Assembly (NCBI GenBank): GCA_049242885.1
Contig: JBMLOQ010000137.1
Coordinates: 1 to 22,836, forward strand
Direction of reading: 5' to 3'
From: CAIVPM01 sp049242885
Lineage (GTDB): Bacteria > Bacteroidota > Bacteroidia > Chitinophagales > Chitinophagaceae
DNA length: 22,836 nt
Shown here: positions 13,973-21,607 of the stretch, in pieces
Layout of the letters: every line of letters begins with the position of its first letter
Numbering within the stretch: position 1 is the first letter of the stretch
Position numbers and translations under genes: made by a program
Notes under the pieces: model-generated
What the model was told of the DNA's origin: nothing
The model's database searches: none
What the model saw: only the letters and a program-made list of their open reading frames with translations

Positions 13973-16003
13973 ATGTTTCAACTTCAATCTTCATACAAAC
14001 CAGCAGGTGATCAGCCAACAGCCATAAAAGAATTGGTAGAAGGTTTACAAGATGGCGAAAAGCATCAAACCTTATTGGGGGTTACTGGTAGTGGTAAAAC
14101 CTTTACCATAGCCAATGTAATACAACAAGTGCAACGTCCTACCTTAGTGCTTACTCACAATAAAACTTTAGTAGCTCAATTGTATGGTGAGTTTAAACAG
14201 TTTTTCCCAAACAATGCAGTTGGATATTTTGTAAGTTATTATGATTATTATCAACCAGAAGCTTATTTGCCAGTTAGTGATACTTACATTGAAAAAGATT
14301 TAAATATTAACGAAGAACTCGATAAACTTAGGCTGCAAGCCACAGCAGAATTACTTACTGGCAGAAGAGATATTATTATTGTTGCAAGTGTAAGTTGTAT
14401 TTATGGTATGGGAAATCCTACAGATTTTGAAAATGGAATTGTACGGATTGAAAAAGGTCAAATTATTTCTCGTCAAGGATTTTTGCATAGTTTAGTAAAT
14501 GCTTTGTATAAAAGAAGTCAGGGGGATTGGGAACGAGGTACATTTAGAGTAAAGGGAGATACAATTGACATTAATTTACCCTATGTTGATTATGGATATA
14601 GAATTACTTTTTTTGGCGATGAAATTGAAAGCATTGAAAGCCTTGAGAAATCTACAAGCAAACGAATTGGATACTTAGAAAATGCAGCAATTTTTCCTGC
14701 TACTTTATATGTGGCTCCTAAAGATATGTTGCAAGAAGTTATTCACTCTATACAAGATGAAGCTGCTAAGCAAACAGATTACTTTAAAACAATTGGCAAG
14801 TTTATTGAAGCCCAAAGAATTAAAGAACGTGTAGAATATGATTTAGAAATGATTCGTGAATTGGGCTATTGCAATGGAATAGAAAACTATTCCAGATTTT
14901 TTGATAGAAGAGAGCCTGGTACAAGACCCTTTTGTTTACTAGATTATTTTCCCAAAGATTTTTTATGCGTAATAGATGAAAGCCACCAAACAGTTAGTCA
15001 GGTTGCAGGCATGTATGGTGGTGATAGAAGTAGAAAATTAGTATTGGTAGATTATGGTTTTAGATTGCCAAGTGCATTAGATAATAGGCCACTTAATTTT
15101 TACGAGTTTGAAAGTATGCTTAATCAAACTATTTATGTAAGTGCAACACCCGGTGATTATGAGCTTGAAAAAACTGGAGGTGTAATTATTGAGCAAGTTG
15201 TAAGGCCTACAGGCTTGTTGGATCCTCCAATTGAAATTCGCCCATCCATAAACCAAATAGATGATTTGTTGGATGAAATTGATAAACGTGTAAAGCTTAA
15301 TGAACGTGTTTTAGTAACAACTTTAACTAAGCGAATGGCTGAAGAAATGGATAAATATTTACAACGTATAAACATAAAAAGTAAATATATTCATAGCGAT
15401 GTAGATGCTTTAGAAAGAGTTGAAATATTAAGACAATTAAGGTTAGGCGATATAGATGTTTTAGTTGGCGTTAATCTTTTAAGAGAAGGATTAGATTTAC
15501 CCGAAGTAACTTTAGTTGCTATTTTAGATGCCGATAAAGAAGGTTTTTTACGTAATCAACGTAGTTTAACACAAACTGCTGGACGTGCTGCAAGAAATAG
15601 TAAAGGACTAGTAATTTTTTATGCAGATAAAATTACTGATAGCATGCAAAAAACAATTGATGAAACAAGTAGAAGAAGAGAAAAACAAGTTGCTTACAAT
15701 ACTTTGCACAACATAACGCCTACAACTGTTACAAAATCTATAGAGCAAATAATGAAACAAACCAGTGTGCTTGACATTAAAGGTTTTGATGAAAAGAAAG
15801 CCTACTATGTAGATAATGAACAAAGTCTTTTGGTTGCTGAAGATGTGGCAGAATATAATACAGTTCCAAAAATGGAAAAGGCAATTGCAACTATAAAAAA
15901 ACAAATGGAAAAAGCTGCTAGAGATATGGATTTTATTGAAGCTGCAAAACTAAGAGACGAAATGTTTAGAATGCAAAAAGAGCTAGAGGGGATGAAAGGC
16001 TAA
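13973..16003 (+). CDS. uvrB: Excinuclease ABC subunit UvrB
   Basis: 676 aa, full length. Damage-verifying helicase of nucleotide excision repair; it works with UvrA and recruits UvrC. Visible features: Walker A GVTGSGKT (36-43), the beta-hairpin region GYFVSYYDYYQPEAYLP with DTYIEKD, ASVSCIYGMG, Walker B DESH (335-338), YVSATPGDYE, VTTLTKRMAEEM, the helicase motif GVNLLREGLDLPEVTLVAI, motif VI QTAGRAARN, and a C-terminal UVR domain (KAARDMDFIEAAKLRDEM) that binds UvrC. ATG start behind a good promoter. The SRAP gene follows 46 bp later in the same direction, a DNA-repair pair. uvrA and uvrC are not in the window. Confidence 0.98.
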   Translation: MFQLQSSYKPAGDQPTAIKELVEGLQDGEKHQTLLGVTGSGKTFTIANVIQQVQRPTLVLTHNKTLVAQLYGEFKQFFPNNAVGYFVSYYDYYQPEAYLPVSDTYIEKDLNINEELDKLRLQATAELLTGRRDIIIVASVSCIYGMGNPTDFENGIVRIEKGQIISRQGFLHSLVNALYKRSQGDWERGTFRVKGDTIDINLPYVDYGYRITFFGDEIESIESLEKSTSKRIGYLENAAIFPATLYVAPKDMLQEVIHSIQDEAAKQTDYFKTIGKFIEAQRIKERVEYDLEMIRELGYCNGIENYSRFFDRREPGTRPFCLLDYFPKDFLCVIDESHQTVSQVAGMYGGDRSRKLVLVDYGFRLPSALDNRPLNFYEFESMLNQTIYVSATPGDYELEKTGGVIIEQVVRPTGLLDPPIEIRPSINQIDDLLDEIDKRVKLNERVLVTTLTKRMAEEMDKYLQRINIKSKYIHSDVDALERVEILRQLRLGDIDVLVGVNLLREGLDLPEVTLVAILDADKEGFLRNQRSLTQTAGRAARNSKGLVIFYADKITDSMQKTIDETSRRREKQVAYNTLHNITPTTVTKSIEQIMKQTSVLDIKGFDEKKAYYVDNEQSLLVAEDVAEYNTVPKMEKAIATIKKQMEKAARDMDFIEAAKLRDEMFRMQKELEGMKG

Positions 16004-16049
16004 TGTTCTATGAGTCTTTCTGTCATGGTAGCTAACAAAACAAATTATC

Positions 16050-16805
16050 ATGTGCAATTTTTATGGTGTAACCATGCCTAATAAAAAAAAGGTTGAAGTA
16101 AAAGCTAATGAAGTGGATATTTCATCAAATGCAAATGTTCTAAAACCAGTTATCAATGGATTTGATTATGGCAAAGCATTAATTTTAATAGGAGATGATG
16201 ATAAACAAATAAAACCAGTTGAAGCACATTGGGAATTTATTCCTTCTTGGATAAATAGTTTTCAAAAAGTGGTGGAAGCTCGTAAACAAGGCATTCCTTG
16301 GCTCAATGCAACAAGTGAAAAATTATTGGAAAGCAACATGTTTGCAGAAGCTGCCAATAAAAGACGATGCTTGGTTTTAGCTACACATTTTTACGAATGG
16401 CAACAAGTAAACATTCCAGCAACAAAAAAGAAAATGAGTATTCCTTATGCAATTAAAGTAGCGGGTGAACCTTATTTTTTTATGGCAGGTATTTATAATA
16501 ATTTTAAAGATATATATACTGGAGAATCTTTTATAAATTTTGCTATAATTACAACGCAGGCAAATGAGTTAATGCAACAAATACATAATACAAAAAAGCG
16601 AATGCCTACAATTTTAAACCAAGAATTAAGTTGGCAATGGCTACAAGGCAGTTTAAAAGAAAATTATATTAAGGCAATAGCAAGCCATCAAAAAGCTTCT
16701 GAAGAAATGGAAGCATTTACAATTTCGAGTAATTTTAAAACAGCAGCAAATCCGTTGATGCCTAGTGATTATTCAGCAATTTTAAAACCTAACACATTGT
16801 TCTAA
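16050..16805 (+). CDS. SOS response-associated peptidase (SRAP/YedK/HMCES family), abasic-site DNA-protein crosslinking
   Basis: 251 aa. SRAP proteins use an N-terminal Cys, exposed when Met is removed, to form a thiazolidine crosslink to abasic sites in single-stranded DNA. Here M1 is followed directly by C2 (MCNFYG). The other active-site residues are in place: N86 (WLNATSE), E116 (HFYEW) and H179 (IHNTKKRMP). The RRCLVLATHFYEW strand, a membrane-like AIKVAGEPYFFMAGIY strand and FAIITTQAN are typical. This fixes the start at ATG 16050, since any other would remove C2. Placement 46 bp after uvrB suggests joint expression in DNA repair. No LexA-type site was recognised. Confidence 0.94.
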   Translation: MCNFYGVTMPNKKKVEVKANEVDISSNANVLKPVINGFDYGKALILIGDDDKQIKPVEAHWEFIPSWINSFQKVVEARKQGIPWLNATSEKLLESNMFAEAANKRRCLVLATHFYEWQQVNIPATKKKMSIPYAIKVAGEPYFFMAGIYNNFKDIYTGESFINFAIITTQANELMQQIHNTKKRMPTILNQELSWQWLQGSLKENYIKAIASHQKASEEMEAFTISSNFKTAANPLMPSDYSAILKPNTLF

Positions 16806-16832
16806 AAATTTCACTGGGTTTGGCACCTAAAA

Positions 16833-16850
16833 TTTAGCCTCTTTGCTAAA
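16833..16850 (-). terminator. Weak hairpin between convergent genes
   Basis: TTTAGC (16833-16838) pairs with GCTAAA (16845-16850), 6-nt loop. On the - strand it is followed by TTTTAGG. It lies between the convergent SRAP and MBL-fold genes, 46 bp past the stop of the latter. The stem is short, so this is tentative. Confidence 0.35.
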
Positions 16851-16896
16851 ACTATAAAGAGTAAAATTTGAATTACTTAAAATAGTAGATTTTATA

Positions 16897-17676
16897 TTAA
16901 ATTTTTAACATCAAACCATCATAAGCTAATTGTATATGACTAGGAAGTTCATCATTTACTTCATCGTGTAATCCTAATTGATGGCTAATATGTGTAAAAT
17001 AAACTTCAGGAATCTTTAGTTGAATGGATAAATCAATTGCTTCTTGTAAAGTAAAATGTGAAATATGTGGTTGCCTTCTCAGGGCATTTAAAACTAAAAT
17101 TTTGCTACCTATTATTTTTTGTAGCTCTTGGTCTTCAATTTTATTAGCATCTGTAATATAGGTAAAGTCTCCAATTCTAAATCCTACAACGGGCATGTTT
17201 AAATGCCAAACTTTAATGGGCTGTAAGGTAATGTCACCAATGGTAAAACAATCTTCATTAAATTCATGTAATTGTAGTTTAGGAACACCAGGATATTGCT
17301 TATCACTAAAAGCATAATACAATTCTTTTTTAATTGCCTCAGCAGTAAAAGAATTGGCATATAAGGGCATTGGTTGATTACTAAAAAAATTGTAAGCTCT
17401 TACATCATCTAATCCTCCAAGATGGTCTTTATGAGGATGTGTAAATACACAAGCATCTAATTTTATGGTTTTTGTACGTAACATTTGATACCTAAAATCT
17501 GGAGTGGTATCAATTACAATTGTTGTGGTTGAACTTTCAATTTTTATACTGGTTCTTAGCCTCTTATCTTTTTTGTTTACAGAAGTACATTGTGTACAAT
17601 TACAGCCAATTAAAGGCACACCACTACTAGTGCCTGTTCCAAGAAATGTTACTTTTATTGCTGTATGATGTTGCAA
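16897..17676 (-). CDS. MBL-fold metallohydrolase, PhnP-like
   Basis: 259 aa. Metallo-beta-lactamase-fold phosphodiesterase-type enzyme. N-terminal GTGTSSGVP (13-21) and a GCNCTQC cluster (C25, C27, C30), which in PhnP-type enzymes binds a structural zinc. The core metal motif is THPHKDHLGGLDD (H80, H82, D84, H85). Further ligands are likely in KVWHLNMPVVGFR, YITDANKI and VYFTHISHQLG. PhnP acts on cyclic ribose phosphates in phosphonate breakdown, but no phn genes are here, so the substrate is open. The start lies 10 bp after the stop of the 90-aa gene, so the two form one operon. Confidence 0.93.
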   Translation of the reverse strand: MQHHTAIKVTFLGTGTSSGVPLIGCNCTQCTSVNKKDKRLRTSIKIESSTTTIVIDTTPDFRYQMLRTKTIKLDACVFTHPHKDHLGGLDDVRAYNFFSNQPMPLYANSFTAEAIKKELYYAFSDKQYPGVPKLQLHEFNEDCFTIGDITLQPIKVWHLNMPVVGFRIGDFTYITDANKIEDQELQKIIGSKILVLNALRRQPHISHFTLQEAIDLSIQLKIPEVYFTHISHQLGLHDEVNDELPSHIQLAYDGLMLKI

Positions 17677-17686
17677 GGAAAAAAAA

Positions 17687-17959
17687 TTAATCTATAGTTA
17701 CAATTTTTTGTTTCACAAGGTCGTATAACTTTTGGCTTTCAAGGGTTAACTTATCGTAATTAATGTTTAGTTGAGGAATTAAATCAATTAATGTATTAAT
17801 TCTTCCTTCTGTATCTAAAAATTTATTTAATACAACTACTCGTTTAGCTTCAAGTACACACCAGCCACTTTGAAAAGTACCTCTTTCGTATCTTACTGTA
17901 TATTCTCCTTGCTTTAATACATCTTCTAATTTGTCTAAAGTGGTGGTATTCATTTTCAT
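17687..17959 (-). CDS. Conserved hypothetical protein, 90 aa, paired with the MBL hydrolase
   Basis: 90 aa from ATG 17959; a second ATG two codons later is also possible. No signal peptide or membrane segment. It begins with a helix (TTTLDKLEDVLKQ), then YTVRYERGTFQSGWCVLEAKRVVVLNKF, a run of beta strands with a conserved-looking GxCVLE...VVVLNKF core, then a helix (EGRINTLIDLIPQL) and a charged C-terminus. I recall proteins with a GYCVLE..KVVVVNKF core from other Bacteroidota, always unnamed. It is the first gene of a pair with the MBL-fold hydrolase, 10 bp apart, so a shared role is likely. A TAATTTTG box lies 25 bp upstream. Confidence 0.85.
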   Translation of the reverse strand: MKMNTTTLDKLEDVLKQGEYTVRYERGTFQSGWCVLEAKRVVVLNKFLDTEGRINTLIDLIPQLNINYDKLTLESQKLYDLVKQKIVTID

Positions 17960-17984
17960 AAAAAATCAATTAATTATACTGTTA

Positions 17985-17992
17985 CAAAATTA
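17985..17992 (-). promoter_or_regulatory. -7 promoter element TAATTTTG of the small protein-MBL operon
   Basis: Exact TAnnTTTG on the - strand, 25 nt before ATG 17959. The nearest upstream TTG is only 11 bp away, shorter than usual. Confidence 0.45.
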
Positions 17993-18039
17993 TTAGTAAA
18001 TCACAAGGTGTATGTTGGTTTTTATCCACAATTATCCTG

Positions 18040-19509
18040 TTAAAATTGAAGATAGATAGGCATTATAGGTTCTGCACTTTTAAATAAAGCTAATAAAATT
18101 ATAAATAATCCAAATAACAAAACATATCCTAATAAACCTTCTTTTTTTAAGGCTTCATTTATTTTCTCTGTAATTTTTTTGGGTGCTAAGTGCAAGGCCA
18201 TCCCTAAAATTATCATTAACACTACATGATTGTAATTTTGCCAAAACAAATTGAAATGACTATACTTAAAATTATACTTTAGTTGCTTAAAAAATTGGCT
18301 AACTGCTTGTAAACTATCAGCTCTAAAAAATACCCAACTAATACATACAAAATGAAAAGTAAAAAATACACTCAATAGTTTATAACTTAATGAGTCTTTT
18401 GTTTCTTTTAAAACTTTTTGACTTTTTGAACTAAACAATTTGTGTACACCAAGTGCCACGCCATGCATTGCACCCCAAATTACAAAAGTTACATTAGCAC
18501 CATGCCACAAGCCTCCAAGTAGCATTGTAATAAATAGATTTATGTATTTGCGAATTTCACCTTTTCTATTACCTCCTAAAGGAATGTATAAATAGTCTTT
18601 TAACCAACTACTAAGTGATATATGCCACCTTTGCCAAAAAGCTGTTATGTTTTGGCTTTTATAAGGCTCATTAAAATTTTCGGGAATGTTAAATCCCAAC
18701 CATTTTGCCAAGCCAATGGCAATACTACTATATCCGCTAAAGTCGCAATAAATAACTACAGCAAAGCCATACATAGCAGTTAAACACTCTATACCAGTAT
18801 ATTTTGATGGGTCGTCGAATACAAAATTTACAAGGTTTGCACTAATGTAATCACTAATAATTAGTTTCTTAAATAAGCCTGTAACTATTAAAAAAAAGCC
18901 ACTACTAAACTGCTCTTTACTTACAAAATAAGGTTTTGAAATTTGTGGCAAAAAATCACTTGCTCTTACTATTGGCCCCATTACGAGTTTTGGGAAAAAT
19001 GATAAAAACAATAAGTAATCTGCAAATCTTCGAGCAGGCAAAATTTTTCTTCTATATACATCAACCATATAGCTTATACTTTCAAAAGTATAAAACGATA
19101 TGCCTGCTGGTAAAAGAATATGTAAAGGACTAATTTTTTGTTGCAAAAAAGCATTGATAATTTCTATAAAAAAATTGGTGTACTTAAATGCAGTTAAAAT
19201 GCCTAGGTTAAAAATAATACCAATAATAAGTAATACTTTCTTAGTAGGTTTACTAGGCACTTGATAAATTAGATTACCCAAGAAAAAATCTACAATAGCA
19301 CTTGCAACAACTAATAATACAAAAGCACCACTTGCCTTATAAAAAAAGTATAAACTAAAAAAGCAAAACAACCAAGTACGTGCCTTATAATTGTGCTGAA
19401 ATTTGTAATACAATGCAATAAATGCAGTAAAATAGTACACAAAAAAACCACTACTAAAAAGCAATGGGTTTTTAGGATCGTACAAAAATTGTTGCAAAAA
19501 TTGTTGCAT
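18040..19509 (-). CDS. MBOAT family O-acyltransferase (AlgI/DltB-like)
   Basis: 489 aa polytopic inner-membrane protein with about ten or more hydrophobic segments. The family moves acyl groups, mostly acetyl, onto extracellular polysaccharides or other envelope acceptors. Signatures: AFKYTNFF, LLPAGISFYTFESISYMVDVYRRK (the Q/G-I-S-F-Y-T motif region), FFPKLVMGPI, CDFSGYSSIAIGLAKWLGF, FWQRWHISLSSWLKDYLYIPLGG with H296, and the catalytic H336 in GLWHGANVTF. Both key histidines are present, so it should be active. In alginate- or DltB-type systems a periplasmic SGNH/AlgJ-like partner lies next door; none is seen here, though it may lie elsewhere. Acceptor unknown. ATG start, with its own TATATTTG box. 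Confidence 0.94.
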   Translation of the reverse strand: MQQFLQQFLYDPKNPLLFSSGFFVYYFTAFIALYYKFQHNYKARTWLFCFFSLYFFYKASGAFVLLVVASAIVDFFLGNLIYQVPSKPTKKVLLIIGIIFNLGILTAFKYTNFFIEIINAFLQQKISPLHILLPAGISFYTFESISYMVDVYRRKILPARRFADYLLFLSFFPKLVMGPIVRASDFLPQISKPYFVSKEQFSSGFFLIVTGLFKKLIISDYISANLVNFVFDDPSKYTGIECLTAMYGFAVVIYCDFSGYSSIAIGLAKWLGFNIPENFNEPYKSQNITAFWQRWHISLSSWLKDYLYIPLGGNRKGEIRKYINLFITMLLGGLWHGANVTFVIWGAMHGVALGVHKLFSSKSQKVLKETKDSLSYKLLSVFFTFHFVCISWVFFRADSLQAVSQFFKQLKYNFKYSHFNLFWQNYNHVVLMIILGMALHLAPKKITEKINEALKKEGLLGYVLLFGLFIILLALFKSAEPIMPIYLQF

Positions 19510-19519
19510 AGTATTGCAG

Positions 19520-19527
19520 CAAATATA
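19520..19527 (-). promoter_or_regulatory. -7 promoter element TATATTTG of the MBOAT gene
   Basis: Exact TAnnTTTG on the - strand, 10 nt before ATG 19509. TTG triplets upstream lie 12 and 27 bp away, neither at the ideal distance. Confidence 0.45.
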
Positions 19528-19601
19528 ATTTTGGAAACAACAGTTGCTGCCTCAAGTTATTAACGTTTTAAAACTTATTTGAAATACTTTTAAAAAAATG
19601 T

Positions 19602-20372
19602 TTATTCAGTTTCTGATTCTCTTAAACTGTAGCCAGTTAAATTTATAAATACATCTTCCAAACTTGCAAGCTTTACTTCTTTTTTTCGCTCAAAGCCTGA
19701 AGCTACTAAATTATCAATTAAGTTGTCTGGTTTGTCTAGTGCTATAATTTTCCCTTTATCTACAATAGCTACTCTATTGCATAGCTCTTCTGCCTCGTCC
19801 ATATAATGTGTAGTAAGAATTATTGTGGTTCCTGTGCTTTGAATGTCTTTAATTAAATCCCAAAGATTTCTTCTAGCCTGAGGATCTAAGCCAGTTGTAG
19901 GCTCATCTAAAAAAATAATTTTTGGCTTATTAATTAAGGTTGTAGCAATAGAAAAACGCTGTTTTTGTCCGCCACTTAATTCTTTGTATTTGGATTTTGC
20001 TTTATCTTCTAAGTTTACTTTTTTTAATAGGGCAATGGCATCAACTTCTTCGTTATACAAACCAGCAAACAAATAAATGAGTTCTACCAAATTTAAACCT
20101 GGATAGTAGCCACTGCTTTGTAATTGTACTCCAATAATTTTCTTAATTTCATTTGGTTTTTCATCAAGCGATAATCCAGCAACTGTAACTGTTCCCGAAG
20201 TTTTGGGTCTTAGGGTTTCTATAATTTCTAGAGTAGTACTTTTACCTGCTCCATTGGGGCCGAGTAAACCAAAAATTTCACCTTCATAAACATCAAAACT
20301 TAACCCTTTAACAGCTTCAAAATTGCCATAATTTTTTACTAAGTTTTGTACAGAAATGATAGGAGTATTCAT
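19602..20372 (-). CDS. ABC transporter ATP-binding protein
   Basis: 256 aa. Complete nucleotide-binding domain: Walker A GPNGAGKST (38-46), Q-loop in IGVQLQSS, signature LSGGQKQR (132-139), Walker B IIFLDEPTTGLD (E157), and switch His H189 in TTHYMDEAEEL. The GLSFDVYEGEIFGLLG start and a tail with LEDVFINLTG match exporter or ABC-2-type subunits (CcmA/DrrA class). No permease gene adjoins it: a glycosyltransferase is upstream and an MBOAT gene downstream, so the membrane partner must be elsewhere. It starts 10 bp after the glycosyltransferase stop, suggesting co-transcription. The transported substrate cannot be deduced. Confidence 0.95.
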   Translation of the reverse strand: MNTPIISVQNLVKNYGNFEAVKGLSFDVYEGEIFGLLGPNGAGKSTTLEIIETLRPKTSGTVTVAGLSLDEKPNEIKKIIGVQLQSSGYYPGLNLVELIYLFAGLYNEEVDAIALLKKVNLEDKAKSKYKELSGGQKQRFSIATTLINKPKIIFLDEPTTGLDPQARRNLWDLIKDIQSTGTTIILTTHYMDEAEELCNRVAIVDKGKIIALDKPDNLIDNLVASGFERKKEVKLASLEDVFINLTGYSLRESETE

Positions 20373-20382
20373 AAAAATTTGT

Positions 20383-21510
20383 TTAATTCCAAGAGGCTTT
20401 GGGTTTACGCCATAGTGCAGGGATGAAAATTATATGATAAATAAACATCCAAATATCTAACAACCAAAACCATGCAAATAAGTCACTTTCATTTAATTTC
20501 TTCATCGCTTTATTAAAAGTATATGCTTGCAATAAAAACCTTACACCAAATACACATAATGGTACCCACCAAATTGGATAAAGCACAATACTTGCTGCTA
20601 GCAAAGGATAAAGCATAATAAAACTAGCACTATATGTGCCTAAAAAGAATTTATGCTTTGTTTTGTAAAATTTACTAGTAGTAAAATGCCTATACTTTTG
20701 TAATTGCCAAGATTTAAAACTAGTTTTTGGTTGACTTAACGTGTGAGCTTCGTGCTCAATACAAATGGTTGTATTGGTTTTAGTTGCTACTTTGTTTATA
20801 AACAAATCATCATCTCCGCTAGGTATTTGATTGATGGAAGAAAACCCTTTATTCTCGAAAAAAAGTTGCCTTTTATAGCTTAAATTTCTTCCAACACCCA
20901 TATATGGCATACCAGCCAAAGCATAAGAAAAATATTGAAGTGCTGTGTGAAAAGTTTCGAATCTAATTATTTTATTAAGTAACCCAGGTTGTTTAAAATA
21001 GGCTCCATAGCCTAGTACAATATCTTTGCCTTTGGTATAGGCACTTTGCATGGTTTTCATCCAATGTTCAGAAGCAGGCACACAATCTGCATCGCTTAAT
21101 AAAAGTGTTTCGTATTTACTGCTTTTTATTCCCATACTTAATGGAAATTTTTTGCCCATAATTAACTTAGCCTCTTGCACTAATTCTAAATCATTGATGT
21201 GTTTAAACGTTTTTTTAAACTCGTCAATTACATATCTAGTGTCATCTTCACTATTATCATTTACTACAATAATTTCATGGGTAGTTTTATAATCCTGAAC
21301 TAAAAATCCAGGAAGATTATTGGCAATATTTTGAGCTTCGTTTTTGGCACAAATAATTACAGAAACAGGATGTTCTTGAACAGTGTTTTGCTCTTTAATT
21401 TTATAATGTGCTAGCCTAAAAAATATAAAAATATAATAACAAACTTGTATAAATACAACGCCTACAAAACTATAAAAAACAATTTGTGGCAATAATTGCA
21501 TCAAACTCAT
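20383..21510 (-). CDS. Membrane-bound glycosyltransferase family 2
   Basis: 375 aa. An N-terminal membrane segment (about 9-31) is followed by a GT-A catalytic domain: PVSVIICAKNEAQNI (48-62), IIVVNDNSEDDT, the metal-binding DAD (D140, D142) in LLLSDADCVP, MPYMGVGRNLSYKR, the general-base region PSGDDDLFI, and QKYRHFTTSKFY, a variant of the QxxRW-type motif with His in place of Trp. Two or three C-terminal membrane segments follow. It transfers sugar to an unknown lipid or polysaccharide acceptor on the cytoplasmic face. A good TATTTTTG box lies 4 nt before the ATG. Probably transcribed with the ABC ATPase. Confidence 0.94.
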   Translation of the reverse strand: MSLMQLLPQIVFYSFVGVVFIQVCYYIFIFFRLAHYKIKEQNTVQEHPVSVIICAKNEAQNIANNLPGFLVQDYKTTHEIIVVNDNSEDDTRYVIDEFKKTFKHINDLELVQEAKLIMGKKFPLSMGIKSSKYETLLLSDADCVPASEHWMKTMQSAYTKGKDIVLGYGAYFKQPGLLNKIIRFETFHTALQYFSYALAGMPYMGVGRNLSYKRQLFFENKGFSSINQIPSGDDDLFINKVATKTNTTICIEHEAHTLSQPKTSFKSWQLQKYRHFTTSKFYKTKHKFFLGTYSASFIMLYPLLAASIVLYPIWWVPLCVFGVRFLLQAYTFNKAMKKLNESDLFAWFWLLDIWMFIYHIIFIPALWRKPKASWN

Positions 21511-21514
21511 TTGG

Positions 21515-21541
21515 CAAAAATAGTGTTATAGTTAATTGCAA
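21515..21541 (-). promoter_or_regulatory. Promoter of the glycosyltransferase-ABC operon
   Basis: On the - strand, TTG (21541-21539), a 16-bp spacer, then TATTTTTG (21522-21515), close to the Bacteroidota consensus. The -7 box ends 4 nt before ATG 21510, predicting an mRNA with little or no leader. Confidence 0.5.
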
Positions 21542-21561
21542 AAATTGAAGTGCATTGTAAG

Positions 21562-21594
21562 GGGATAACTCTATTAGCATAATGGAATTATCCC
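21562..21594 (-). terminator. Long hairpin downstream of pruA, probable terminator
   Basis: GGGATAA (21562-21568) pairs with TTATCCC (21588-21594). Inside, TCT/GGA (one G-U) and ATTA/TAAT continue the stem to a 3-nt loop (GCA), with one C/A mismatch. It lies 13 bp past the pruA stop and before the promoter of the next gene. There is no long U run, so it may be a weak terminator or an mRNA-end stabiliser. Confidence 0.5.
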
Positions 21595-21607
21595 TTAAAA
21601 ATACATT

